Part shown: positions 45,458-57,600 of the stretch, piece by piece
How positions within the stretch are numbered: the first letter of the stretch is position 1
How the letters are laid out: every line of letters begins with the position of its first letter
From: Saccharum officinarum
Taxonomy: Eukaryota; Streptophyta; Magnoliopsida; Poales; Poaceae
Direction of reading: 5' to 3'
Assembly: GCA_020631735.1 (NCBI GenBank)
Contig: CM036159.1
Location: 15,973,511 to 16,037,510, forward strand
DNA length: 64,000 bases
The notes under the pieces: generated by a model
Database searches by the model: none
What the model was told of the DNA's origin: nothing
What the model saw: the letters and a program-made list of their open reading frames with translations, nothing else
Translations under genes and position numbers: made by a program

Positions 45458-48400
45458 ATGTCTGAATTTGAGGTACTGGAAGTTCGATTTCATTTTAATG
45501 GGGAATTTGTTCTTGATGCATCCAAGATATTGTATTGCGATGGGGATTATGGAGTGTCCCACATAGAGAAGGACAAGATATCTATCCCTGAACTTGAAGG
45601 CCACCTACTGGATCACACAACTTTTCCTAGATCTAGTAGGATGTACTGGTTGCCATATGGTGCAGATTTGAATACTAGAATGAGGTTACTTGTAGATGAC
45701 AAGTCATGTTTGGACATGATTAATGAGCTGGGAACTGGTGGGGCTGTGGATATATACACCGAACCAATTAGGGTTGGCTGCAATGAAGAAAGTGAAACAC
45801 AGTATGCGGATGAGGATGTATTTGCCCTATTTCGAGATGACAATATCATGGATTTGGATCATACAGAACCTGTTGTCAATGAAGAAAATATTCAGGATGC
45901 TAACATGCTGCGTCTAGAAGGTCCAACCCAATGTCAGGATGGTCTGAATGATGATGAAGAAGAATCAGAATCAGAGAGTGGATGTCATGCAACAGGTTTC
46001 ACAACCGATGAAGATGATGAATTTAGGGAGATGAGAACTAAATACCAGAACTTTATGTTGAAAGCAAAGAAGAGAGGAGATATTCCATTGGACAACACAA
46101 TTGAAGTGGATGGCATACATTGTGCTGATCCTAACAGTACTGATCAGGCCTTAGAAGGTGGAGATGGTGTTCCATACTTTGATTCAGATGGAGATGCATC
46201 ATATGATGAGGATAGTGATGGTGTAGTTACAAGAAGGAAGTGCAGGTTCCCAATATTTAATAGTTCTGCTGAGACTTCCCAGTTCTGTGTTGATATGTGC
46301 TTTAGAGGAAGGGATGAACTGAAGGATGCAATTGAGAGGTATGCTTTGAAGATGAAGACAAATATCAAATATGTGAAGAATGACCTAAAAAGGATTAGGG
46401 TTGTTTGTAGGTGGAAAGGTTGCCCTTGGCTTCTATATGCTTCACATAACTCAAGGTCAGATTGGTTTCAGATTAGAACTTATATTCCCAATCATGCTTG
46501 TTGTCCTGAGCTTAAAAATAAAAGATTATCTATAGGTAGGATATGTGACAAGTATGAGAGTACTATCAAGGCTAATCCATCTTGGAAGGCTAGAGCAATG
46601 AAGGAGACAGTACAAGAGGACATAGGAGTGGATGTGTCAATCACAATGATTAAGAGAGCAAAGGCACAAGTAGTGCAGAAAATAATGGACACTCAGACTG
46701 GTGAGTACTCCAAGTTGTTTGACTATGCTCTTGAGCTGCAGCGTAGTAATCCTAGAACTAGTGTGCATGTTGCCCTTGACCCAGAGGAAGAGGACCATGT
46801 GTTTCAAAGGTTCTACATATGTTTTGATGCATGTAGAAGAGGATTCTTAGATGGATGTAGGAGGGTAGTTGGTCTTGATGGTTGTTTCCTCAAGGGGCCA
46901 TTGAAAGGTGGGTTGTTGTCAGCTATTGGCAGGGATGGTAATAATCAGATTTACCTAATTGCATGGGCTGTTGTGGAATATGAGAATAAAGATTCATGGA
47001 ATTGGTTTCTTGGGCACCTTCAGAAAGATATCAGCATACCTATTGGAGCTGCAGGATGGGTGTTTATAACAGACCAACAAAAGGTAAATTTCTATCTACT
47101 TCTGTGCATTTTATGTTGAAGTCATTCAAACAATATGTTTAAATCATTTTTTATTTTTTTGCAGGGGCTGCTCAGCGTGGTATCTACATTGTTTCCATTG
47201 GTTGAGCATAGAATGTGTGCACGCCACATCTATGCCAACTGGAGAAAGAAACATAGGCTGCAAGAGTACCAAAAGAGGTTTTGGAAGATTGCAAAGGCAC
47301 CTAATGAGCAGTTGTTTAAGCATTACAAGAGTAAGCTTGCTGTAAAAACTCCTCGGGGTGGCTGGATTTAGAGAGAACAAATCCTATTCATTGGTCTCGA
47401 GCTTGGTTCAGACTTGGATCAAATTGTGAATCAGTTGACAACAACATGAGTGAATCATTCAATAGTTGGATTATAGAATCAAGGTTCAAGCCTATTATTA
47501 CTATGTTGGAGGACATTAGGATCCTAGTGACTAGAAGAATCCAAGAAAATAGGAGTAACAGTTAGAGGTGGACAATGGCTGTTTGTCCTAACATTATCAG
47601 GAAATTCAACAAGATTAGGCATAGGACACTGTTCTGTCATGTCTTGTGGAATGGTGATGCCGGATTTGAAGTGAGAGAGAAAAAATGGAGGTTCACAGTA
47701 GACCTTACAAGCAAAACCTGCTCATGTAGGTACTGGCAAGTATATGGGATTCCATGCCAACATGCTTGTGCTGCCCTGTTCAAAATGGCGCAAGAGCCTA
47801 ATAGTTACATAAATGACTGCTTCACACTTGAGACATACAAGAAGACATATCAACATGTACTGCAGCCAGTGGAACATGAATCGACTTGGCCTGTGTCTCC
47901 TAACCCAAAACCATTGCCTCCTAGAGTAAAAAAGATGCTAGGCCGACCAAAGAAAAATAGGAGAAAAGACCCTTCAGAACCAGTGAAATCAGGAACCAAG
48001 TCGTCAAAAGTTGGTACTAAAATTAGATGTCGTCGCTGTGGAAATTATGGTCACAACTCGAGGACATGCTTTGTCAAAATGGTGTTTACTGAATTTACTA
48101 TTTCCACTTAATGCACTATTTTCATTACTTACTCATTTTACTAACTTGGTATGTATTGCATAGCAGCAAGAACATGTTGGATCATCTAATCATCCTGCCA
48201 TCAGTTCAAGACATAGTACCCCGCTGGCAATTGAACTTGCACAGTCGCAGCAAACTAAAGGAAAGTCCAAAGCGGCATCATCAAGTTAGAGTAAGATGCC
48301 TGAGGATTCATCATTTATACAGGTTAGTAATATTGATGGCATGTCCATGGTACAACCTAAGTAAAAATTTTTGTTTGCCTAAATTAGCTTTGGTATTTAT

Positions 48401-48693
48401 AGTCTGGCCATAAGAGAAGACTGATATCTCTTGGAGAGAGTGCCCAAGCATCTGCAAAGTCAAGTGCTCAAGCATCTGTGAAGGCATCTGGTGGAGGGAG
48501 TGCTTCTGTCGTCATTGAGACCAACGCTGGGACTACTGGCTCATTTGCAAAGGCAACAATCAATGTGCAAGGAGGACGTGCATCTGCAAACATCCAGTCC
48601 TCATCAGTTGGACATGGAGCAACAGCAGGACAAAGTAGCTCTTCTCATAAAAAAGCATCAACACGTCTGGTGCATCCAAAGAAAAAGATGTAA
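45458..48693 (+). pseudogene. mudrA-like: MuDR-type MULE transposase, nonsense plus frameshift (copy B)
   Basis: Same exon structure and domains as 21149-24385: acidic N-terminus, MuDR DNA-binding domain, DDE domain split by an intron (47084-47164), SWIM finger, CCHC knuckle, basic tail. It shares the TAG between the DDE and SWIM parts. It additionally lacks one G in the run at 47354-47357 (five G in copy A), which shifts the frame to a stop at 47371. A nearby Ala codon is also changed to Val. Confidence 0.9.
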
Positions 48694-48997
48694 TTTGAAG
48701 GCAAAAATATTAATGCCTTTGTATTTTTGTGAACACTAGGATTATATTAAAAACCTGAGCATCAGACATGCTATGTTAAATTTGTGAACACTAGTATTAT
48801 TTCATTCCATAGTGACGTTGGGTTACTCTATAGCTGAAGACTAGCATATGCCACTTCAGTGCCCTAATCAGATTTACTTTTAGCATGTGACTCTTATACT
48901 GACCAAACAGCCGATAGTAAGAAAAGGATGGCCAAAACACTGAAACATGAACACAGAATCATGTGGGTCATTCCCATCCCCAAGCATAATTTATGGA
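48694..48997. other. Convergent 3' region between the two MULE genes
   Basis: About 300 bp of AT-rich sequence between the stop codons of the transposase and the GRF gene. It must hold both polyadenylation regions. No ORF. Confidence 0.5.
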
Positions 48998-49601
48998 TTA
49001 CACAGTGAGCCATAGGCCACCAACAATTACAATGATAAAAAGAATTAAGAATACAATGCATTCTCGTTGCTGTCTAATTGTTCGTTTCAATTTACAAATT
49101 TCTTGCTTCGCTCTCTGTCGATCAGCATACATATCATCCCATTGTTCAACTGATTGTTGGTACAGCTCTGAAAAACTATGCCTCATCGAAACTAAGTCTT
49201 GAATCACCTTTTTTGCTCTACCTTCAAATTCTTCATCTATCCAATACTGAAAAGCACATGGTTCCTGAACTTGAGAGCATGCCAGGAACCTTCTTCCAGC
49301 GTTTGGACCAGCCCAACAACAACATAGGATTGGGGACAATCCATGCCTACATGTTAGCCCTGTCCTTACTACAATCCCCTCTGAATGTTCTTCAAGCAAT
49401 GTTTCAAGCTGCAAAAAATCAAATCAAATCAATCCTTAATACAATCAATCCCTAATGCAATCCCTAACACACTGTACTCACCTCTGTCGTGCGCACACCT
49501 TCATTAGCGCTGGAACTAGTGGCCCAAGGATCCGGCGCTGCTCTTGGCGTCGACGTTCTCCCTCTCCCTCTCCCTCTCCCCTCACTGGATCCACGTGCCA
49601 T
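48998..49601 (-). CDS. MULE second gene: GRF-type zinc finger protein with coiled coil and C-terminal membrane span
   Basis: Exon 1 runs 49601-49482 (ATG, 40 codons, with an Arg-Gly repeat near the start) and ends at a GTGAG donor. Exon 2 runs 49408-48998 after a TTTTTTGCAG acceptor, phase 0. The product is about 176 residues. Exon 2 has no in-frame ATG before the finger, which supports the two-exon model. The finger reads CRHG, then GPNAGRRFLAC and PCAFQYWIDEE, the Cys-His-Cys-Cys and GRF pattern of GRF fingers, which bind single-stranded nucleic acid in other proteins. A charged coiled-coil-like stretch and a hydrophobic end (FLILFIIVIVGGLWL) follow, as in a tail-anchored protein. No stops, although the transposase is dead. 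It sits where mudrB sits in MuDR. Its role in transposition is an inference. Confidence 0.75.
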
Positions 49602-50045
49602 GGAGAAAACAGATCAACGACGGTGGCAGACTGTGGAGTATTCCACTGGACCAGGGATGGGGGACCGGAGATGGGGAAGATGAAGGAGGATGGGGGACCG
49701 GAGATGGGGGAGAGGCACCTGAGGCCCAGCTGCTGCGCTGCTGCTGCTCCTCTCGCGGCTCGGCACTGGGTGGCTCCTCTTGCGGCGCCGGGTGGAGAAG
49801 AACGACAGAACAGAGGGGAAATGGGGACGGACGTCGTGAGTCGTCCGGTTCAAAAGGATGGGCGAGGGCAGCAGTGACTTTTGCCACAAAGTCTAGACAC
49901 GTGGCGACTAGTTGATGCTGATGGACGAGATTGATCCTGCGATGAATTGTTTAGGGACTGATCTGGACCTTTTGAAAGTTGGAGGACTAAAATGAGCCTT
50001 CTGCAAAAGTTGGAGGACGAAGATGGCTATTTCGCCTTAGAAAAA

Positions 50046-50210
50046 CTTCTCTTCTTCCCTCAAATAAGGGCATCTGCAATGGGTGACTCATAAACTAGCT
50101 CTAAATATTTTTTATATTTTAATAGAAGAGAGAGAAAAACTAGCACTTAATCAAGAGCTAGGCTTATACACACGTTTCAAGAACATGTGGGAAATGTCAT
50201 GTGGGCCTAA
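50046..50210. other. Flank between MULE and Tourist MITE
   Basis: AT-rich. GCATCTGCAATGGGTGACTC resembles the end of another MITE group, but no matching second end was secured. Confidence 0.4.
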
Positions 50211-50651
50211 GACTACCCGCGGTGGGTACTCTAAAACGATACTCTGAAGCTTTAGAGTATGAATATAGAGTAAAAACTGCTACACTGGGTACTCTAAAAC
50301 GATACTCTATCATTTCTCTTACTCTATATTTAGAGTGGTACAGTGCTTACTCTATACTCTATAGTGGCGGGGGCCACTAGCTAAACAAAGGAAAAAAATA
50401 TTATAACTCACAAACCAAAAATCCAAATTAAATTTCGATTGCACCATTAAATTCGTCTCAATAAATTCTTCAAAACTAGATCACACATGGATATATTTAG
50501 ATAAAGTGACAAGTGGGTCCCACAGTGGATAGAGTGGATAGAGGATGATATAGAGGATGGATGGGTGCGGGAGAATTGAGTATAGAGGAGATAATCTTGC
50601 TGACTAGGACATATAGAGGATGAATACAGAGGTCCATGAGTGCGGGTAGTC
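50211..50651 (+). mobile_element. Tourist-like MITE (441 bp)
   Basis: Inverted ends GACTACCCGC / GCGGGTAGTC with TAA duplications at 50208-50210 and 50652-50654, as in PIF/Harbinger-type elements. The interior has repeated TACTCTA and GGATAGAG motifs and no coding capacity. Confidence 0.8.
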
Positions 50652-50767
50652 TAATCATACTATGAGCCATTGCTAAAAGCTAATGTTATTAGAGAGGTTG
50701 GCTTAGAACTAGTAACTGACTTTTACTATTGTAGGTCCCTGAACTTCTCCAATATAGTGGGGCCCAC

Positions 50768-52527
50768 TGAAAGCCCAAGTTTGGTTTTGGTAATTAATGA
50801 CACCAAGTTGCTAATGCCATGTGTTAAGTGTTTTGAGTTAGGCATAAGCAACACATGTGATAAAGGTGTATGTGGCAAGGAGTGGTGGCCACAAGATCAC
50901 AAAGAGATGGTGCATGGACATGAAATGACGATCATGGTGGAGATGCACATAAAATGATGGACATGATGATCAAGTGGAGAAGGATCTAACAGCGCAAGGC
51001 AAAGGTATAACCATAGTGTTTTCCTTTTGCCGGTCTAAGTTGAGTAGAGAAGTGATTGACCGGATTTAGAATACATAGCCGACTATCAAGAGGGGCAATC
51101 ACGGTTAGCTCGGGAATCAAGTGCCACTAGATCAATGTCTTGAGCATATGCATTAGGATCTAGTAAAGAGCTAACTTATCGCCTTGAAAATGTTTGTGAA
51201 ATGCTAACACACATGCACATGGTAGTGTACACTTGGTGGTGTTAGCACATTTGCGAAGTTGGAGAAGAAACGAAGGCGAACGATGGTCACTGTGGTGACC
51301 GGACGCTGCACCGGACGCGGTCATGGTTTGACCGGACGCGTTCGGTCAGCTCTCGCAGCAGTTAGGCGCACTGGTGCTAGGGTTTACAACCGGCGCAGCG
51401 TCCGATCAGGCACCCAGAGGGGCAAAGCTAAACGTAGAGCCGATCGGACGCGCGGCGTGTCCGGTCACGTGCGATCGGACGCGTCCGGTCGTGGTGGGAG
51501 CTCTCTGGACTCCGACCGGACACCGGGTGCAACGCGTCCGGTCAAACGCTGAAGCGCATCCAGTCACGGCAACGGCTACTTCTGACGCGCACTGTTCTCG
51601 CTTGTCCTGTAGTGACCGGACGCGTCCGGTCACCCTGACCGGTGCGTCCGGTCAGCATGTTTTGCACTACGTCGTTCGGTAATGGCTAGCTGCGTACCCC
51701 TTCGCTATAAATAGAAGTTGGTCGGGATTTGGGGTTAACTCTTGCACATTTTGAGACCTAGAGACATCCTTTGAGCTAGAGAACAACCCCTCCACTCATC
51801 TCTTTGCTTGGTTGCACATCTTGAGTGAGATTCAAGTGCATTGCTTGAGAGTTGCATTCTAGAGGCACTTGATCTTCAAGTTGCTACGGATTTCTTGTTA
51901 CTCTTCCGTGTTTCCCGATGTGGTAGACGGCTTAGAGCAGCGGAGGTGATTGAGCTCACAGTTGAATATTGTTAGAGCCCTCACCAAGTGTTGTAAGGGG
52001 TTCTTGATCCTTCCCCGTGGGAGTTCACAAATTGGATACTCTAGTGGAGCTCGTGGATTTGAGGATCCCCATCTTGTGTGCGGTTGTGCGTCACCCGCCG
52101 AGGGCTCGACTCTTGATAGTCGATTAGCTCGCGAACCGACAAGAGGGTGCATCACCACATTGAGGAGTAGCTTACCGGGAAGCAAGTGAACCTCGGTAAA
52201 AATCTTGTGTCATCTCTTTGCCGAGGATTTCTCTTGTGGTTGCTCATTGTGATTGATTCTTTGAGTGCATTACTTCTCTACATCGTTGGTATAAGAATCA
52301 AGTCACTTACTCTTTACTTTCTTGTACTAGTCCTAGTGTAGTTTGCTTAGTGTAGCCTTTATCACATAGGAGTAAGTAGCTTAGTGACTTAGTCTTGTTG
52401 GTGTGTTTTAGAGATCATAGCCTTGCTTCACTAGAATTAGCCATGTTTTATACTAACATGGTTGTATAGTGAAGCTGGTAGATTTTTAAATAGGCTATTC
52501 ACCCCCTCTAGTCATTTGGACCTTTCA
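50768..52527 (+). repeat. 5' LTR of the Sirevirus-type element (1760 bp)
   Basis: TGAAAGCCC to CCTTTCA. A likely TATA box (CTATAAATAG) lies at about 51705. It lacks a 44-bp segment present in the 3' LTR near 61655-61700, and shows many substitutions against the 3' LTR, so the insertion is not very recent. Confidence 0.95.
51290..51660 (+). repeat. CG-rich palindromic repeat cluster in the 5' LTR
   Basis: Many copies of GACCGGACGC / GCGTCCGGTC, often fused into GACCGGACGCGTCCGGTC, a self-complementary 18-mer. The same cluster lies in the 3' LTR. Confidence 0.9.
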
Positions 52528-52529
52528 AG

Positions 52530-52542
52530 TGGTATCGGAGCC
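52530..52542 (+). other. Primer-binding site, initiator tRNA-Met type
   Basis: TGGTATCGGAGCC two bases after the 5' LTR. One mismatch to the standard iMet site. Confidence 0.9.
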
Positions 52543-52587
52543 GAGGCACCGTTTATTTGAGGCTTAACAACCTACGGTGAAAAAGAA

Positions 52588-54656
52588 ATGGCTCAATTAA
52601 GCTTGAATATCAACAACACCAAGAAGACACCTCACTTTGATGGCACAAATTATGCATATTGGAAGGTTAAGATGACCGCACACCTCAAGTCAATCAATAG
52701 AGAAGTATGAAAGGTCACCGAAACAAAATTTGAGGTTGCTAATCCGAAAGCACGTACACCGGTGAAAGAGAAGAAGCTCCAATGCAATGACATTGCCATT
52801 AGTGCTCTTCATGAGGCATTAGATGACAAGACATTTGAGCAAGTAAAGAACATAGAAGTTGCACATGATGCTTGGGCCAAGCTAGAAGAAACATTTGAGG
52901 GCACCGAAGGCACAAAGACCGCTAAAGCATATATCTTGCAAGAAAAGTTTTCTAGCTTCAAGATGCAAGAAGATGAGAGTGTACCGGAAATGTTTTATTG
53001 GTTGCAAGTCATTGTCAATGAGCTGAAGGCACTTGGTGAGGAGGTCAAGGACAACCAATTCTCTATGAAGTTCTTGAGAAGCTTGCCCAAGAGGTTTGAT
53101 ACATTGATCACCGTGCTAGTAAGGACTATATTGAAGGATTCAACTCCTCAACAAGTATTCCAAGAAGTGATGACCGATGATTCATATAGAGAAGATGATG
53201 AGAAAGAGGAGTTGGTCAAAAAGAAGAAGGAAAGTGAGAAGAAGGATGATGAGAAAAAGAAGAGTGTGGCATTCAAAGCCACCACATCCAAGGGCAAATC
53301 TAAGATTGAATCATCAAGTGATGAAGACTCAAACTCTTATAATAGTGATGACATTCATGAGAAGATGGCTCTCTTTGTCAAGCAATTTGGCAAATTCATG
53401 AAGAAGAAAGGCTTTCATACAAGGAGGAAGAACTCATCCAAGAAGAATAAGCATACCATGAGATGCTTTAGATGCCATAGCAAGGACCATCTCATTGCAA
53501 AGTGTCCTTATGATAGTGATGATGAAGATGCTATCAAGAAGGAGAGGAAGAAGCAAAAAAAACAAGAAAAGAAGGAGAGCTCTTATAAGAAGAAGAATGA
53601 TTCTCATGTTGCTACATGGGATAGTGATGATTTCTCAAGTGATGATGAGGATGACAACAAGAGTAAGAAGAAGGGACATGCTAGCATTGCCATCCAAGAG
53701 AAGGTCTCCCTCTTCGACACTCCATCGTGCTTCATGGCTAAGGCCGCTAAGGTATCATCCGACGATGAGAGTGATCATGATAGTGCTAGTGATAGTGATA
53801 GTGATGATGATGATCTAACTATAGATGAACTAATCACTATGCTAGAAGATTGCACTTAATATTTCAAAGAATCTAGAAAGGAGTGCAAGAGCTTGCTTAA
53901 GAAAAGAAAAACCTTATGCAAGAACTTGATGAGCTTAGGGCATCTTAAGAGAGTCTAAAGGTAGACCATAAGAAGCTTCAAAAGTCTCACACTAAGCTTG
54001 AAGAAGCTCATTCCTCTCTAGTTGAAAAATGTGTAAACATGTCAACTAATATTGAGAAATCTAAAACTTGCAACATAGGCATATCATGTGATATAATTGA
54101 TGAATCTTTTCATAAGCCTATTATTGTTGCTCCCACTAACCCTTCATGTAGCTCATCTACATCATCCTCATCTAGTAGTGATGGTTTCACTTGTGATTCC
54201 ACACTTATAGTTGAGAATGAAAATCTTAAGAATGAGGTAAAAGAGCTCAATCACACCTTAGCTAAGGCTTATGGTGGTGATGACCGCTTGCTTATGTGTT
54301 TGGGTAGCCAAAGAGCTTCTCTCTACAAAGAGAGATTGGGTTATAACCCCAAGAAAGGCAATACCGCTTTTGCTCCTCACAAGACTCGTTTTGTGAAGAA
54401 CAATGGTAGCTATTGCAAAAGTTGCAATCAAGTTGGTCACATAGAGCAACATTGCATGAACAAGAAATCCAATGCTAATGTATTCTCAATTAAGTTTGAT
54501 TCTTTCTATATACTTAGCAAGGGTATAAATGGTGTTCATGCTAAGTTCATTGGTGCACTTTGGATGGGCTCAAAAAAGAAAGCCATTTGGGTACCAAAGC
54601 GCTTGGTCACTAACCTTGGAGGACTCAAACAAGTTTGGGTACCTAAAAAGAATTGA
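52588..54656 (+). pseudogene. gag: Sirevirus-type gag, broken
   Basis: It starts at ATG 52588. The capsid region (FDGTNYAYWK, then a UBN2-like stretch with FEGTEGTKTAKAY and SMKFLRSLPKRFD) is followed by a Lys/Glu/Asp/Ser-rich spacer with a first knuckle CFRCHSKDHLIAKC. A coiled-coil-like segment and a second CCHC knuckle CKSCNQVGHIEQHC follow, as in the long gag of this lineage. Breaks: TGA at 52708-52710, TAA at 53857-53859, a frameshift near 53900 and a TAA shortly after. The end segment GALWMGSKKKAIWVPK is typical of the gag-pol junction. Confidence 0.9.
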
Positions 54657-54679
54657 TCTTGTCTTGTAGGTCAATTACA

Positions 54680-57600
54680 AAGCCGGAGGAAGGCATTGGG
54701 TGCTTGATAGTGGGTGCACTCAACATATGACGGGGATTCATGTATGTTCAAATCAATTGATACAAGTCAAAATGGTGGTTTTGATGCTATCACTTTTGGC
54801 AACAACAAGAAAGGCAAAGTTAAGGGGCTTGGTAAAATTGCTATCTCAAATGACATGAGCATATCAAATGTATTGCTAGTTGAGAGCTTGGATTTCAATC
54901 TTTTGTCGGTAGCACAACTTTGTGATCTTGGCTTCAATTGCATATTTGGTAGTGATGATGTTGAAGTCATTAGTGTTGATGGATCAAATTTGATATTCAA
55001 AGGATTTATACATGGTAGCTTATACTTGGTTGACTTAAATGATAGTGAGACACAATTGACATCATGCTTGCTTAGCAAATCTAGTATGTGATGGTTGTGG
55101 CATAGAAGGCTTGGTCATGTTGGAATGAAACAATTGAACAAACTCTTGAGGCATGACTTAGTTAGAGGCTTAAATGATGTCACCTTTGAGAAGGATAAAC
55201 CTTGTAGTGCTTGTCAAGCCAACAAACAAGTTGGAAATGCACATCCTAATAAGAGTGAAATGAGCACATCAAAGACATTTGAGCTATTGCACATGGACTT
55301 ATTTGAGCCAATAACATACACTAGCATTGGTGGCAACAAGTATAGTTTTATAATTGTTGATGACTACACTAGATACACTTGGGTGTTCTTTCTCTATGAC
55401 AAGAGTGATGTTTATGATCTATTCAAGTCTTTTATCAAAAGAGTGCAAAATGAGTTTGAGACTACCATCAAAAAGATTAGAAGTGACAATGATAGTGAGT
55501 TCAAGAACACAAGAATTGAAGATTTATGTGATGATCTTGGTATTGGACATCAATTCTCACCAACATACACTCCTCAATCCAATGATGTAGTTGAAAGGAA
55601 AAATAGAACCTTGATTGATATGGCTAGATCAATGCTAAATGAATACAATGTTAGTCATTTATTTTGGAGTGAAGTCATTAACATGGCATGCTATTGTAGC
55701 AACCGTCTCTATTGCCATGGAAAGCTTGGGAAGACACCATATGAGCTATTGAATGGAAGAAAGCCCAACATTGCATACTTTAGAGTGTTTAGTTAAAAAT
55801 GCCATATTCTCAAGAAAGGCACGAGATTGAGCAAGTTTGAAAAGAAATGTGATGAAAGATTCTTACTTGGTTATTCTACCACAAGCAAAGCATATAGAAT
55901 TTGGAATATCACAAATGACACCTTGAAAGAAGTTCATGATGTTGAGTTTGATGAAACCCAAGGATCACAAAATGAATCTCAAAACCTTGATGATGTGAGA
56001 GGAGATCAATTATTAAATGCAATGAAGAACATGGACATTGGTGATATTAGGCCAAGGCTAGTTGATGATGATGATGATACTCATGTGATCAACCAAAGTG
56101 TGAAAATTGATACAAATCAAGCAAGCTCAAGTGGTACTCATGATGAGGCTCAAGATCAAGGTCAAATAAGTGAAAGCAATCAACTCCCAATACTCCAACC
56201 TACTAGCATTGTAAAAGATCATCCATTGCATCAAATCATTGGTGAAATTTAAAGTGGTGTGCAAACTAGATCAAGACTAGTATCATTTTGTGAGCATTAC
56301 TCATTTATCTCATTAGAAGAACCAAAGAAGATAGAAAATGCATTAAAGGATTCCAATTGGGTAAATGCCATGCATGAAGAGCTAAACAACTTCACTAGAA
56401 ATCAAGTTTGAGAACTTGTTGAAAGGCCAAAGAACTACAATGTGATTGGTACTAAGTGGGTTTTTAGAAACAAGCAAGATCAAGATGGCATGGTTGTGAG
56501 AAACAAAGCAAGATTAGTAGCACAAGGATACACTCAAGTTGAGGGTCTTGACTTTGGAGAGACATATGCATCGGTTGCAAGATTAGAGGCAATTAGAATT
56601 CTTTTAGCCTATGCTTGTGCCCACAACATCAAGTTATATCAAATGGATGTAAAAAGTGCATTTCTTAATGGGTACATAAATGAGTTGGTCTATATTGAGC
56701 AACCTCCTGGTTTTGAAGATGACAAGAAGCCCGACCATGTTTACAAGCTCAAGAAGGCATTGTATGGTTTGAAGCAAGCACCTAGAGCATGGTATGAGAG
56801 GATGAGGGACTTTCTTCTCTCTAAAGGGTTCAAGATGAGAAAGGTTGACACCACTCTTTTCACCAAAAAGCTTAGAAATGACTTGTTTATGTTACAAATC
56901 TATGTTGATGATATTATTTTTGGATCAACAAATCAAGACTTTTGTGAAGAGTTTAGAAAAATGATGGCTAATGAGTTTGAGATGTCTATGATTGGAGAGC
57001 TTAGTTACTTTCTTGGACTTCAAATCAAGCATATAAAGAATGACACTTTTGTAAGTCAAGGGAAGTATATCAAGGACATGATCAAGAAGTTTAGATTACA
57101 AGATGCTAAGCCAATGAGTACACCAATGGGCACTAATAATCAATTGAGTGTTGATGCTAGTGGCAACATGGTAGATCAAAAGCAATACCAGTCTATGATT
57201 GGAAGTTTGCTATATGTCACCGCTTCTAGGCCGGATGTGATGTTTAGTGTGTGCAAGTGTGCAAGATATCAAGCTTCACCTAGAGAAAGTCACTTGAAAG
57301 CAACCAAGAGGATATTGAGATATCTTAAGGGCACTCATGATGTTGGATTATGGTTTCCAAAGGGGTCTAATTTTGAGTTGATTGGATATTCGGACTCCGA
57401 CTATGGTGGATGCAAGATTGATAGAATGAGCACAAGTGGCACTTGTCAATTGCTTGGAAGGTCTCTTATTTCATGGTCATCAAAGAAACAAAATAATGTT
57501 GCACTATCTACCGCCGAGGCCGAATACATTAGTGTCGGTAGTTGTTGTGCACAATTACTTTGGATGAAAGCAACCTTGAATGACTTTGGAATCAAATTCA

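Larger units (their letters stand above)
31823..48883 (+). repeat. Copy B of the ~17-kb direct duplication
   Basis: Same order and orientation as 7801-24576. Homology to copy A starts exactly where the Ty3/gypsy LTR ends in copy A, and stops here only because copy A runs into the gap. Copy B is 285 bp longer, mostly from a 259-bp Stowaway plus target duplication. Confidence 0.95.
44861..50036 (+). mobile_element. Complete Mutator-like element (5176 bp) with two convergent genes
   Basis: Long TIRs (about 44861-45205 and 49695-50036, roughly 340 bp, GACGAAATAGCC / GGCTATTTCGCC) are flanked by perfect 9-bp target duplications TTAGAAAAA at 44852-44860 and 50037-50045. Inside are a plus-strand transposase gene and a minus-strand GRF-finger gene, both reading inward from the TIRs. 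This is the architecture of autonomous MuDR of maize. The transposase is broken, so mobility would need help from another copy. Confidence 0.95.

Noticed and set aside
49455..49915. Plus-strand and TIR ORFs at the right MULE end
   Set aside because: They overlap exon 1 of the GRF gene and the GC-rich TIR, and have no domain.
50046..50767. A second, outer MITE enclosing the Tourist-like MITE
   Set aside because: GCAATGGGTGACTCATA and the right-hand GAGCCATTGC are only weakly inverted, and no target duplication could be matched.
53177..53818. Lys/Arg/Met-rich ORFs inside the Sirevirus gag
   Set aside because: Out-of-frame reading of the Lys/Asp/Ser-rich gag spacer.
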